Assembly (NCBI GenBank): GCA_009782405.1
Contig: WRJC01000009.1
Coordinates: 1 to 64,000 of the forward strand
Direction of reading: 5' to 3'
Origin: Oscillospiraceae bacterium
GTDB taxonomy: Bacteria; Bacillota_A; Clostridia; Oscillospirales; WRJC01
Length of the DNA: 64,000 nt
Of the stretch, positions 1 to 9,227 are shown in pieces. A program made the translations under genes and the position numbers. Positions within the stretch are counted from its first letter, which is position 1. Each line of letters opens with the position of its first letter. The notes beneath the pieces were generated by a model that worked only from the letters and a program-made list of their open reading frames with translations, made no database searches and was not told the DNA's origin.

Positions 1-2242
1 CGTCGGTCGTGTAGTAGATTATCGCCCCGGGCGTGGCGGATTTCATCGTTATGCGTTTGCCGCCCTCTATGTCGGCTTGGCTTATCGTGGGTTTCGCCGT
101 CCGCTGTGTGCTTGCATCCACGGTGATCTCCACGGGGCTGTGCCTGTCTTCTCTCGTGCCGTCGCCCAGCTGACCAACATTGTTGCTCCCCCATGCCCAC
201 AGGTTGCCGTCGCTCTTTATCGCAAGCGTGTGCTCATGGCCCGCCGAGACCTGAGCCACATTGTCCATGATATGCACCGGAGTGTGCCTGTCTTCTCTCG
301 TGCCGTCCCCCAACTGCCCGCTATAATTACGTCCCCAAGCCCAAAGGCTGCCATCGCTCTTTACCGCAACCGTGTGGTTGCGCCCCGCCGAAACCTGCGC
401 CACATCGCCCGTGATGCGCACCGGGCTGAAACTGTTCGCCGTACTGCCGTCGCCCAGCTGCCCGAAACCATTGTACCCCCAAGCCCAGAGGCTTCCGTCG
501 TTTTTTATCGCAACCGTGTGGCTATGGCCCGCCGAAACCTGCGCCACATCGCCCGTGATGCGCACCGGGCTGAAACTGTACGCCGTACTGCCGTCTCCCA
601 GCTGCCCATAGTCGTTGCTCCCCCAAGCCCACAGGCTGCCGTCGCTCTTGATCGCCATCGTGTGCTCATAACCCGCCGAGACTTGTGTCACATCGCCCAT
701 GATGAAAACCGGGCTGCGCCTATCCTCTGTCGTGCCGTCCCCCAGCTGCCCGTTCCAATTGCGTCCCCAGGCCCAAAGGCTGCCGTCGTTTTTGACGGCG
801 AACGTTTGATGGTTGCCCGCCGAGACTTGTGTCACATCGCCCATGATGAAAACCGGGCTGTGCCTGTCCGTCATCATGCCGTCTCCCAGCTGCCCTTCCC
901 AATCATTCCCCCAGGCCCAGAGGCTGCCATCGCTTTTTAACGCCATCGTGTGGTATTCGCCCACCGAAACCTGTGCCGCATCGCCCATGATGAACACCGG
1001 GCTGCGCTTGTCCGCCGTACTGCCGTCGCCCAGCTGCCCATCTCTGTTCCACCCCCAGGCCCACAGGCTGCCATCGCCCTTGATTGCCACCGTGTGATAC
1101 TGGCTCGCCGAAATTTTTGCCACCTTTTCGATTGTGATTTTCACGGGTTCGTTTCTATTCGTTTCCGTGCCGTCGCCGAGCTGACCATATTGGTTCTCTC
1201 CCCAGGCCCACAGGCTGCCATCGCTTTTTAGTGCGAGCGTGTGCCATCCGCCCGCCGAAACCTGCGCCACATCGCCCATGATGCGCACCGGTATGAGTAT
1301 GTCCTCTCTCATGCCGTCGCCCAGCTGCCCATAGTAATTATTCCCCCAGGCCCACAGGCTGCCGTCGCTTTTGATCGCCACAGAGTGACTCCAGCCCGCC
1401 GAAACCTGCGCCGCATCGCCCGTGATGCGCACCGGAGTGTGCCTGTCCGTTGTCGAGCCGTCACCCAGCTGGCCGTCGTCGTTATTCCCCCAGGCCCAGA
1501 GGCTGCCGTCGTTTTTGATCGCTACTGTGTGATCTCCGCCCGCCGAGACCTGCGCAACATTGTCCATGATGAAAACGGGCGCGTGCCTTTCCGTTGTCGA
1601 GCCGTCACCCAGCTTCCCATATTCGTTGTTTCCCCAAGCCCATAATTCGCCATCGATTTTTACCGCCATAGTGTAATCATGGTTTACCGAGACTTGCGCA
1701 ACATCGTCCATGATCTTCACGGGACTGTAGTATATTTCCGTGTCGTCGCCGAGCTGCCCATTGTTGTTATACCCCCAAGTCCATAGGCTGCCGTCGTTTT
1801 TGATCGCCATAGTGTGGTAGCCGCCCGCCGCAACCTGCACAACATCGCCCATGATCTTCACCGGAGTGTGCCTGTCCGTTTCCGTGCCGTCTCCGAGCCG
1901 CCCAAGTCTGTTGGTTCCCCAAGCCCAGAGGCTGCCGTCGCTCTTGATCGCCATAGTGTGGTAGCCGCCCGCTGAGACCTGCACAACATCGCCCATGATG
2001 CGCACGGGTTCGCGCCTGTCTGTCGTGCTGCCGTCGCCGAGTTGCCCACTATTGTTGCGCCCCCAGGCCCAGAGGCTGCCGTCGCTTTTGATCGCAAGCG
2101 TGTGGCCGGCTCCCGCGCTGATTGCGGAATATGCGTCGCCGTATGCGCTCGCCGGAACCGGCGCGAACGCGAACAGCGTCAGCATGAGCGCGAATGCGGA
2201 AATGAGGCTGACAAGCCTTTTTTCCGTTGTTGATCTTTGCAT
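1..2242 (-). CDS. Secreted RCC1-repeat protein, 14 repeats, 3' end beyond the window
   Basis: The reading frame is open from an ATG at 2242 to the window edge (747 codons seen), so the C-terminus is missing. Residues 1-30 form a signal peptide: basic start, hydrophobic core, then an Ala-rich cleavage region. Fourteen RCC1-type repeats of about 48 residues follow; each has the form [19 protein letters not shown]...GQLGDG. RCC1 propellers usually have seven blades, so 14 repeats suggest two propellers. At about residue 715 a chitobiase/hexosaminidase C-terminal (CHB_HEX_C) type domain begins, with a motif like IIYYTTD at the edge. A purine-rich Shine-Dalgarno (GAGGGGGA on the minus strand) precedes the start. 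By analogy with the neighbour at 3055-8118, the missing part may hold more CHB_HEX_C copies and SLH domains. The role is probably an extracellular scaffold or binding protein; the ligand is unknown. Confidence 0.85.
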   Translation of the reverse strand, partial: MQRSTTEKRLVSLISAFALMLTLFAFAPVPASAYGDAYSAISAGAGHTLAIKSDGSLWAWGRNNSGQLGDGSTTDRREPVRIMGDVVQVSAGGYHTMAIKSDGSLWAWGTNRLGRLGDGTETDRHTPVKIMGDVVQVAAGGYHTMAIKNDGSLWTWGYNNNGQLGDDTEIYYSPVKIMDDVAQVSVNHDYTMAVKIDGELWAWGNNEYGKLGDGSTTERHAPVFIMDNVAQVSAGGDHTVAIKNDGSLWAWGNNDDGQLGDGSTTDRHTPVRITGDAAQVSAGWSHSVAIKSDGSLWAWGNNYYGQLGDGMREDILIPVRIMGDVAQVSAGGWHTLALKSDGSLWAWGENQYGQLGDGTETNRNEPVKITIEKVAKISASQYHTVAIKGDGSLWAWGWNRDGQLGDGSTADKRSPVFIMGDAAQVSVGEYHTMALKSDGSLWAWGNDWEGQLGDGMMTDRHSPVFIMGDVTQVSAGNHQTFAVKNDGSLWAWGRNWNGQLGDGTTEDRRSPVFIMGDVTQVSAGYEHTMAIKSDGSLWAWGSNDYGQLGDGSTAYSFSPVRITGDVAQVSAGHSHTVAIKNDGSLWAWGYNGFGQLGDGSTANSFSPVRITGDVAQVSAGRNHTVAVKSDGSLWAWGRNYSGQLGDGTREDRHTPVHIMDNVAQVSAGHEHTLAIKSDGNLWAWGSNNVGQLGDGTREDRHSPVEITVDASTQRTAKPTISQADIEGGKRITMKSATPGAIIYYTTD

Positions 2243-2257
2243 CTCTTTTCCCCCTCT

Positions 2258-2269
2258 GTGAATATTCAC
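2258..2269. promoter_or_regulatory. Perfect 12-bp palindrome upstream of the 14-repeat RCC1 gene
   Basis: GTGAATATTCAC reads the same on both strands and lies about 16 bp upstream of the ATG at 2242, just before its ribosome binding site. It could be an operator or simply chance. No adjacent promoter was recognised. Confidence 0.3.
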
Positions 2270-2274
2270 GTTTC

Positions 2275-2292
2275 CATGGGCCGGCGCCCATG
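2275..2292. other. GC-rich hairpin between the phosphatase and RCC1 genes
   Basis: The arms CATGGGC and GCCCATG enclose a four-base loop, directly after the phosphatase stop codon on the minus strand. No T-tract follows, so this is a possible weak terminator or mRNA-stability hairpin rather than a classical rho-independent terminator. Confidence 0.35.
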
Positions 2293-2294
2293 CC

Positions 2295-2957
2295 CTACTT
2301 CTTTTTTGCATAAAAAATCTCTTGGTCTTCGAGCCGGATGGCGGCCAGGGCCCCGCCGTACACGCAGCCGCTGTCTATGCAGATTTTGTCGTTGTGCAGA
2401 AGGTCGAACCATACGTCGCAGTTGTTTTGGTCGCCGTGTATGAAGAATGTGGGCGTGTGCCCGAAAATGCAGGTGTGCCCCTCAAGCCCCCTGCGTTCAT
2501 AGAATTCTTCCCTGCTCCAAACCAAGTCGCTGTGGGTTTGGCATTCGAGGGGCAGCGAAACGTCCAGTCCCGCATGGGACAAAAAATATCGCTTTCCGGC
2601 GCATTCGATTATTTCATAATACGGGCAGGAATGCAAATACGACATTATTTCGGCGCGTTCCGCTTCGGGCAATTCGAACAGCTGCGTCAATGTGCCCCTG
2701 CCGCCGTTCTCAAACCAGCTGAACGGATCTGTTATGTCGAAATAGTCAAACATCATCTGCTCGTGGTTGCCGATGAAAAAGCGCATGCTTTTTTCGCGCA
2801 TGATGAATTTCAGGCAATCGACGCTTCTTTTTCCCCTGTCGATGGCATCGCCCAAAATGTAGATCATGTCAAGCGAACTGTCGAATTTTATCAATTTTAA
2901 AATCGCCATGAACTCGTCGTAGCAGCCGTGTATGTCCGATATGCAATATTTGGCCAT
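2295..2957 (-). CDS. PPP-family metallophosphatase (serine/threonine phosphatase-like)
   Basis: This 220-residue cytoplasmic protein has the three PPP-family metal and phosphate motifs in order: SDIHG (residues 7-11), GDAIDRG (36-42) and GNHE (63-66). A later FGHTP supplies a metal-binding His. These mark the calcineurin-like fold used by bacterial PrpE/ApaH-like and protein serine/threonine phosphatases. An ATG at 2993 in the same frame has no ribosome binding site, whereas 2957 is preceded by AGGAGA at suitable distance, so 2957 was chosen. The gene sits between two RCC1-repeat surface-protein genes on the same strand and may be cotranscribed with them. The substrate (phosphoprotein or dinucleotide) cannot be told from sequence. 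Confidence 0.85.
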   Translation of the reverse strand: MAKYCISDIHGCYDEFMAILKLIKFDSSLDMIYILGDAIDRGKRSVDCLKFIMREKSMRFFIGNHEQMMFDYFDITDPFSWFENGGRGTLTQLFELPEAERAEIMSYLHSCPYYEIIECAGKRYFLSHAGLDVSLPLECQTHSDLVWSREEFYERRGLEGHTCIFGHTPTFFIHGDQNNCDVWFDLLHNDKICIDSGCVYGGALAAIRLEDQEIFYAKKK

Positions 2958-2993
2958 GATTTGTTGTATTCTCCTATGTATTCCCGCCCGCAT

Positions 2994-3026
2994 GCGGACA
3001 GAAAGCGGGCTTCGCCTCCTGTCCGC
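2994..3026. other. Intergenic inverted repeat downstream of the RCC1-SLH gene
   Basis: GCGGACA and TGTCCGC form a 7-bp outer stem around a partly pairing interior, between the stop of the 3055-8118 gene and the phosphatase. It has no T-tract. It may weakly terminate or process the transcript. Confidence 0.3.
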
Positions 3027-3054
3027 GGCGCGGCGGGCTTTGTGGCTACTGCAA

Positions 3055-6000
3055 TTACGTGACTGTTGTAGTTATGTTGAAATCGGAATCGAGCCTGATA
3101 TTTCCGGCGGCCAGATTCAGCGAACCGGTGGAAGAACCTTCGTGCGTGATGATTGTTATGATGGCTTCCCCCGACAAAATCAAGTCGCCATGGTCTTGCG
3201 TTATCGTGAATTCGCCGTTGGAGCTTCCCTCAATATCCACGCCGCCCGAATCTTTCGTGTAGCTGACGGTGAATGTATTGGATTTTTGCGAATCGATTTG
3301 TATGACGTCGCCGTCGGCGAAACCGGCGCGGATAGTCGCGGAAATGTCGTCGGTGGTTATGCCGCAATAAATATCGCCGTTGGAAAGCGATGCGTGAAGT
3401 TCTTCCGAATCGCCGCTTCCCGCTTTTATGACATACGAATCGTCGGGGGCTTGGTACAGCGCGCCTTTGTATCCTTTGCTGTTTTCTGTCATTCCGATCG
3501 GAATTATTCGGTACGCATTGTCAATCTGCTCTACCGGAACGCCATTTTTGTTGGAAACTCCATAATTTGCGGAATCTGCGAAAATGCGCATGCCTTCGCC
3601 TCCCTTTTTTTGCGGGGATTGCACCAGGTCGTGTATGGTCTGCATGGGCACGAACGCAAAGTAATCGTCGGCGTCGTGCTCCGTGCCGAAAACAAGCTCC
3701 CGAATCACGGACAATTCGTAGCTCCAAACTCCGGTCGATGTGTTTGCGTAAAAAAACCGCTCCTGGTCGGGGAAGTTGTTGTCATATACGGATATCACGA
3801 CGTCGCCGTTTCCTTTTTCCTCGACTTTGTAGGGGACTATTGCGTGCGCCGAATATTCAAGGTAGCTGCCGACCGATAGGACAATCCCGCCTTTTCCGGT
3901 TTTTTGGAATTCCCGCACGGCCCGCACCAATTCGTCTATTTTATTTATGTTTTTGAACTCGGCAGCTGACACTTCTGGGATAAACTGTGAAATTTGATAT
4001 GTTTCCAAAAGTTTCGTCAAATCGCTGTTTGGGGTTCCCGGCGCTTTGAAGTCGTGGATATTGGCGGCGGACGGGGAGAATTTTTTCAGGTCCAAAAGGG
4101 AATTGTAGAAAACCAAGTTTGTCGATGAAAATCCAAAACAGGATCCGCCCCATTTACTATATTTTCCATGATAAAGATCCGCGTCGGCCTTTGAAAAAAG
4201 GTCTGAAAAGCGCTCATAGGGAATCCTGTAATCGTTGCCATATCCGAAGGAGGTGCTCGTATTTTTAAAGCTATAGTTGTCCCTTCCCATGATGTAGAAA
4301 TCCGAAACTACATCCGAAACTGCAATCGTGTATTTGAAAGATGCGACCGGGCTGTCTTTCATTCCCTGCTTGATTGCAATCGCCTTTATCGTGGTCGCGT
4401 CCGTTATCTTTATCGGCAAAGTGTATTTGGCGCTCTTTTCCGTGGGCGCCGAGCCGTCGGTCGTGTAGCATATCGTCGCGCCCGCCGTGTCGGTTTTAAG
4501 CGTGATTTGCGCTCCGCTTTGTATTTCCCCTGCGGGCGGGTCGGCCTTCGGCGCGGCAACTTGGATGATGTCATCGTCATCGTCGTCGTCATCGTCGTCA
4601 TCTTCGTCGTCGTCTTCGAAATTCGCCGTGACCGTCACGTCGCTATCCGGCATTTCGAAAGTGGTCTTTTCAGATTTCGCGTCGGCGAACTTCACCCCGG
4701 CGCTTGTGGTGGTCCAGTCTTTGAACTTTTTGCCTTTCGGGGCGGTTCCCGCTTCGATGCTCACCTTTGCGCCCTTTGCGTATGCCCCGCTGCCTTTGGC
4801 TCCCTCGCCGGCGCTCGAGACTTTGACCGTGTTCGACATGGAAAATTTAAGGCGGGCGGAAGGATTCATCATGCGGGTGAGGATAGCGGCGACTTCGCTG
4901 CGCTTGATGTTCGACGATGGGTTGCATTCGTGCGTTTTCGTGTCCACGCCCTGCAATATCCCCGCGCGGTACAGCTTGTATATCGCCGCGGCCTGCGGGT
5001 GCGCCGCGGAAACGTCCGGGATGGCTCCGTCCGCCACGGGGTTAATCGCTTCGAATGCTTCTTCGGGCAATGCGCTGGCGAATATCTCCATATATCCCGC
5101 CCTCGTCGCTTTCGCATCCCAGTCGCGGTTGTCGTCTTTGTCTATGATGCCGTTTTTCTTTGCGTAGTCTACGTAGCTTTGGTACCAGTCGGGCTCGCCG
5201 ATTACCAGCGTGACTTTGCCCTCGGTGTACAGCTGGTGCATGCAGGCGGCCAGCTTGATCGCCTCGGCGTAGGTCAGGCTGTCTTCGGGGGCGAAAGTGG
5301 TGTCGGTTTTTCCGTCGATGAGCCCGGAGAGGCAGGAAAATTTCACGTCATCGTAGAACCAGTCCGATTCATGAACGTCCGTAAACGGGTTCTTCCAAGG
5401 TTTGTCGTCATCGTCATCGTCGTCATCATCGTCGGTGTCCGCGAAATTCGCCGTGACCGTCACGTCGTTTTTCGGCATGGTGAAAGTGGTTTTTTCGGAT
5501 TTCGCGTCGGCGAAAGTCACCCCGGCGCTTGTGGTGGTCCAGTCTTTGAATTTTTTGTCTTTTGGGGCGGTTCCCGCCTCGATGCTCACCTTTGCGCCCT
5601 GCGCGTAGTCCCCGCCGCCTTTTGCCCCTGTGCCGGCGCTCGAGACTTTGACGGTGTATGTAGCCGCCCCGACGGCGAGGATCGCCGTCTCGCTGTTTGC
5701 CATGCCGGATTTCGCGGCCATCGCCTTAACTGTCTTGCCGGACTCGGCTGCAAAGGGGTTTTTGTACTCTTCGCTTTTGTCCGTTGGATTAGTGCCGTCG
5801 GTGGTGTAATATATCTTCGCGTCCTTTGTCTCGGTCGTTATCGTTATGCTCCACTTGCCGTCCGCTGTTTCGTTTTGCTCTATTTTTGGCTTCCCGGCGG
5901 CGTCAACGGAAACTTTGAGGGTTGCGACTTCGCTGTCCGCCATGCCCGTTTTCGCGGCTATCGCTTGGACTGTTTTCTCGGAGTCCAGCTTGATGGGGTC

Positions 6001-8118
6001 TTTGTACTCGTTGATTTTATCTTTTGGATCAGTGCCGTCGGTCGTGTAGTATATCGTCGCGCCTGCCGTTTCGGTCGTTATCGTTATGCTTTTGCCGCCC
6101 GCTATGTCTGTTTGCTTTATTTCCGGCTTGGCGACGGCGTTTTCCTCAGAAACTTCGAGGGTTGCTATTTCGCTGTCATCCATGGCCGATTTTGTCGCTA
6201 TCGCCTTGACCGTCGTGCCGGGTTCCACCGTAAAGGCTTTGTCGTAGGGTTTGCTCTTTTCGCTCGATTTTGCGGGTTCCGATTTGTCGATCGTGTAGTA
6301 TATCGTCGCGCCTGCCGTTTCGGTCGTTATCGTTATGCTCCACTTGCCGCCATCTTTCTTTTGCTCTATTTTCGGCTTGGCGACAGTATCCACGGAAACG
6401 TCGAAAATCGCTATCTCGCTGTTTGCCATGCCAGATTTTGTTGCCATCGCCTTGACCGTCGTGCCGGGTTCCACCGTAAAGGCTTTGGTGTAGGTTTCGC
6501 TCGATTTTGCGGGTTCCGACCCGTCGGTCGTGTAGTATATCGTCGCTCCCGCCGTTTCCGATGTTATCGTTATGCTCCACTTGCCGCCTTCTTCCTTTTG
6601 CTCTATCTTCGGCTTGTCGGCGGCAACAGAAACGTCGAAGATCGCTATCTCGCTGTTTGCCATGCCCGGATACGTCGCCATCGCCTTGATTGTCGTGCCG
6701 GGTTTCGCCGTAAAGGCATCGGTATACTCTTTGCCTCCCGCCGCCGTGGGCGGCGAGTCGTCGGTCGTGTAGTATATCGTCGCGCCTGCCGTTTCGGTCG
6801 TTATCGTTATGTTCTTGCCGTCCGATGTTTCCTTTTGCTCTATCTTCGGCGTGGCGACGGCGGCAACGGAAATTTCGAGGATCGCCACCTCGCTTTCAAC
6901 CATGCCCGTTCTTACCGCTATCGCCTTGATCGTCGTGTCAGAGACAACTGTCAAATGGAATGCGTCGTCGTACTTTTTACTTGATTCACTTGATGTTGTG
7001 GGTTTTGATCCATCGATCGTGTAGTATATCGTCGCGCCCGGCGTGGTGGTTCTCATCGTTATTCGCCGCACACCGTCCGATCTCTCCACTTGGTTTATCG
7101 TCGGCCTCGCCGCCTGTTCCATGACTTTGACCGGGATAAGACTGCTCGTCGTCGTGCCGTCCCCGAGTTGGCCATAGTAATTGCTCCCCCAGGCCCAGAG
7201 GGTGTCGTCTTTTTTCAACGCAACCGTGTGAAGTCCACCCGCCGAGACTTGCGCAACAGCGGCTATATCAACTTGTGTTGGCTTGTTTTTGTCCGTCGTC
7301 GTGCCGTCCCCGAGTTGGCCAAGTGCGTTATACCCCCAGGCCCAGAGGCTACCGTCGTTTGTTAGCGCAACCGTGTGATAGCCGCCCGCCGAGACTTGCG
7401 CAATAGCGGCTATTTCCTTGATTTGTGTTGGCTTGTTTTTGTCCGTCGTCGTGCCGTCCCCGAGTTGGCCAAATCCGTTATATCCCCAAGCCCAGAGGAT
7501 GCCGTCGTTTGTTAGCGCAACCGTGTGATGGTTGCCCGCCGATAACTGCACCACATCGGCTATTTCCTTGACTTGTGTTGGCTCGTGTTTGTCCGTCGTC
7601 GTGCCGTCCCCGAGTTGGCCAAGTGCGTTATACCCCCAAGCCCAGAGGATGCCGTCGTTTGTTAGCGCAACCGTGTGATAGCCGCCCGCCGATAACTGCA
7701 CCACATCGGCTATTTCCTTGACTTGTGTTGGCTCGTTTCTGTTATTCGTCGTGCCGTCACCGAGTTGGCCATATTCGTTGCTCCCCCAAGCCCAGAGGGT
7801 GCCGTCGTTTTTCAGCGCAACCGTGTGATTTGCGCCCGCCGAGACTTGCGCCACATCGGCTATTCCTTTGACTTTTGTTGGCTCGTGTTTGTCCGTCGTC
7901 GTGCCGTCACCGAGTTGGCCAAATTCGTTATGCCCCCAGGCCCAGAGGGTGCCGTCGGTTTTCAGCGCAACCGTGTGAAGTCCACCCGCGCTTATTTGGC
8001 AATAGGCGTTGTCCGCGGCGCTCACCACCGACGCGGGGGCAAATGTGAACAGCGAGAGCACGAGCGAAAATGTAACTATGAGGCTTGCGAGTTTTTTGGC
8101 TTTGTTTGTTTTTCGCAT
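3055..8118 (-). CDS. Giant secreted RCC1 / CHB_HEX_C / InlB-like / SLH protein with candidate cysteine peptidase domain
   Basis: This is a 1687-residue surface protein. The modules in order are: signal peptide (1-35); six RCC1 repeats (about 40-335); six CHB_HEX_C-type domains with ATIYYTTDG motifs (about 340-818); an InlB-type repeat ending VTVTANF (about 820-892); a ten-residue Asp run; SLH-type domains (about 906-1092, FTDV...WFYDDV and IPDVSAAHP); a second InlB-type repeat; a second Asp run (about 1167-1184); a seventh CHB_HEX_C; and a unique C-terminal domain from about 1273. That last domain has WGGSCFGFSS (Cys1327), AHAIVPY (His1425) and YDNNFP (Asp1446/Asn1447), an order and spacing compatible with a papain-like Cys-His-Asn/Asp peptidase. 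SLH domains usually bind secondary cell-wall polymers, so the protein is probably held on the S-layer. AGGAGG stands upstream of the ATG at 8118. Substrate and partners are unknown. Confidence 0.85.
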   Translation of the reverse strand: MRKTNKAKKLASLIVTFSLVLSLFTFAPASVVSAADNAYCQISAGGLHTVALKTDGTLWAWGHNEFGQLGDGTTTDKHEPTKVKGIADVAQVSAGANHTVALKNDGTLWAWGSNEYGQLGDGTTNNRNEPTQVKEIADVVQLSAGGYHTVALTNDGILWAWGYNALGQLGDGTTTDKHEPTQVKEIADVVQLSAGNHHTVALTNDGILWAWGYNGFGQLGDGTTTDKNKPTQIKEIAAIAQVSAGGYHTVALTNDGSLWAWGYNALGQLGDGTTTDKNKPTQVDIAAVAQVSAGGLHTVALKKDDTLWAWGSNYYGQLGDGTTTSSLIPVKVMEQAARPTINQVERSDGVRRITMRTTTPGATIYYTIDGSKPTTSSESSKKYDDAFHLTVVSDTTIKAIAVRTGMVESEVAILEISVAAVATPKIEQKETSDGKNITITTETAGATIYYTTDDSPPTAAGGKEYTDAFTAKPGTTIKAMATYPGMANSEIAIFDVSVAADKPKIEQKEEGGKWSITITSETAGATIYYTTDGSEPAKSSETYTKAFTVEPGTTVKAMATKSGMANSEIAIFDVSVDTVAKPKIEQKKDGGKWSITITTETAGATIYYTIDKSEPAKSSEKSKPYDKAFTVEPGTTVKAIATKSAMDDSEIATLEVSEENAVAKPEIKQTDIAGGKSITITTETAGATIYYTTDGTDPKDKINEYKDPIKLDSEKTVQAIAAKTGMADSEVATLKVSVDAAGKPKIEQNETADGKWSITITTETKDAKIYYTTDGTNPTDKSEEYKNPFAAESGKTVKAMAAKSGMANSETAILAVGAATYTVKVSSAGTGAKGGGDYAQGAKVSIEAGTAPKDKKFKDWTTTSAGVTFADAKSEKTTFTMPKNDVTVTANFADTDDDDDDDDDDKPWKNPFTDVHESDWFYDDVKFSCLSGLIDGKTDTTFAPEDSLTYAEAIKLAACMHQLYTEGKVTLVIGEPDWYQSYVDYAKKNGIIDKDDNRDWDAKATRAGYMEIFASALPEEAFEAINPVADGAIPDVSAAHPQAAAIYKLYRAGILQGVDTKTHECNPSSNIKRSEVAAILTRMMNPSARLKFSMSNTVKVSSAGEGAKGSGAYAKGAKVSIEAGTAPKGKKFKDWTTTSAGVKFADAKSEKTTFEMPDSDVTVTANFEDDDEDDDDDDDDDDDIIQVAAPKADPPAGEIQSGAQITLKTDTAGATICYTTDGSAPTEKSAKYTLPIKITDATTIKAIAIKQGMKDSPVASFKYTIAVSDVVSDFYIMGRDNYSFKNTSTSFGYGNDYRIPYERFSDLFSKADADLYHGKYSKWGGSCFGFSSTNLVFYNSLLDLKKFSPSAANIHDFKAPGTPNSDLTKLLETYQISQFIPEVSAAEFKNINKIDELVRAVREFQKTGKGGIVLSVGSYLEYSAHAIVPYKVEEKGNGDVVISVYDNNFPDQERFFYANTSTGVWSYELSVIRELVFGTEHDADDYFAFVPMQTIHDLVQSPQKKGGEGMRIFADSANYGVSNKNGVPVEQIDNAYRIIPIGMTENSKGYKGALYQAPDDSYVIKAGSGDSEELHASLSNGDIYCGITTDDISATIRAGFADGDVIQIDSQKSNTFTVSYTKDSGGVDIEGSSNGEFTITQDHGDLILSGEAIITIITHEGSSTGSLNLAAGNIRLDSDFNITTTVT
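4563..4618 (-). repeat. Asp-codon triplet tract 1 (linker of the surface protein)
   Basis: A run of ATC/GTC triplets (GAT/GAC on the coding strand) encodes an acidic linker at about residues 1167-1185. Triplet slippage would change the linker length without breaking the frame. Confidence 0.8.
5403..5440 (-). repeat. Asp-codon triplet tract 2 (linker of the surface protein)
   Basis: A second GAT/GAC triplet run encodes about ten consecutive Asp residues between the first InlB-like repeat and the SLH region. It is a flexible or calcium-responsive acidic linker by composition. Confidence 0.8.
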
Positions 8119-8235
8119 TTTTTGTTCCTCCTAAAATGATATTTTTATTTTCTTTGTATTTTTTTCCATTAGACGCGGGAAACGATTGCAATGTTCCACA
8201 TATATGGAGCAAAAATAAATATTTTTGTTTTCGCT

Positions 8236-9201
8236 TCAACCTAACGCCAGCGCGGCGTACAGACCTATGTCGTCGCCCAAGGCGGCGGGGACCACTTCGC
8301 ACACCGAAAGCGAATGGTGCAAGGCCTCCTCTTTCAATATTTTTTCGCAGGCGGGCCAGAGCAGATTCTCCGCGCGCCGGTAGATGCTGCCTATTATTAT
8401 CATCTCGGGGTTGAGCAGGTCCACGAGCATCGACAGCGCCCGCCCGAGGTATTCGCCGCTCGTGCGGTAGATTTCGATCGCGAGCGCGTCGCCGCCGTTT
8501 GCAGCCTCGGCGATCTTCTTTGCGCTTAGGTCGCCCATATGCTCCGGGCTTTCGCAAAACGAGGCCTTTTGCCCCCTTTGAAAAAGCTCCAAAAGCTTTG
8601 AGCGCGCAATCTGGACAATGCCGTCGCCGCTGCAGAACCCGTCGAACGAGCCCGCCTTGCCGTAGCCCACCGGCCCGTGCCTGTCGGCCCGTATATGGCC
8701 GATCTCGCCCGCCATGCCGTTTGTGCCCGAGTACAGCCGGCCGTCGATGATAAGCCCGCCGCCGAACCCGGTGCCGAAAGTCAAAAAAACCACGTTCTTT
8801 AAATTTTTGCCCTTGCCCGCCCCGAATTTCCACTCGGCCAAAGCGCAGGCGTTCGCGTCGTTTTCGAGTATCGCCTTTATTTCGTGCCGGCTTTCAAAAT
8901 ATTCGGTTATATGCACGTCGTCCCAGCCGATTAAGTGCGGCGGGGACATTATCACGCCCCTTTTGGGATCCAGCGGCCCCCCGCAGCTTATCCCAATCGA
9001 CGAAATGTCGCCGGATTTTAAATTTGCCCGGCGGATCATCGCCGACATTTCGGAGTCTATTTTCTCCAAGGCGGCCTTGTATGAGCCGTCCTTGATTGTG
9101 GCAAAAAACGAAACGTCGATGAACTTCGCCTCTTCCCCGTTTATCTCCCCGAGCGCGACCGCGCATTTCGTGCCCCCTATGTCTACGCCTATTTTGTACA
9201 T
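8236..9201 (-). CDS. ROK-family sugar kinase lacking the zinc-binding cysteines
   Basis: This 321-residue protein begins with the ROK ATP-binding motif DIGGTK (residues 7-12) and has the ENDANA catalytic Asp region and the phosphate motif GTGFGGGLIIDG. ROK kinases phosphorylate sugars such as glucose, N-acetylmannosamine or allose. The usual CxCGxxGC zinc site after the GEIGH motif is replaced by GYGKAGSFDGFCSG, so structural zinc is probably absent. It is the last gene of a minus-strand group with a URO-D-like protein, an alcohol dehydrogenase and a fucose-isomerase-like protein, which fits sugar catabolism. The start at 9201 has GGGGAA upstream. It is a kinase rather than a repressor because there is no N-terminal helix-turn-helix. 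The substrate is unknown. Confidence 0.85.
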   Translation of the reverse strand: MYKIGVDIGGTKCAVALGEINGEEAKFIDVSFFATIKDGSYKAALEKIDSEMSAMIRRANLKSGDISSIGISCGGPLDPKRGVIMSPPHLIGWDDVHITEYFESRHEIKAILENDANACALAEWKFGAGKGKNLKNVVFLTFGTGFGGGLIIDGRLYSGTNGMAGEIGHIRADRHGPVGYGKAGSFDGFCSGDGIVQIARSKLLELFQRGQKASFCESPEHMGDLSAKKIAEAANGGDALAIEIYRTSGEYLGRALSMLVDLLNPEMIIIGSIYRRAENLLWPACEKILKEEALHHSLSVCEVVPAALGDDIGLYAALALG

Positions 9202-9227
9202 AGCGCATTTTCCCCTTTCGCCGTTCG

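Noticed and set aside
1..2130. Regular repeats of about 145 bp suggesting a CRISPR or satellite array
   Set aside because: They translate in frame as RCC1 repeats with many synonymous differences and no spacer structure.
4507..6984. 825-codon open frame on the plus strand opposite the surface-protein gene
   Set aside because: It is a shadow of the repeated, GC-biased minus-strand gene: it repeats with the same period, lacks a ribosome binding site and has Arg/Phe-rich low-complexity sequence.
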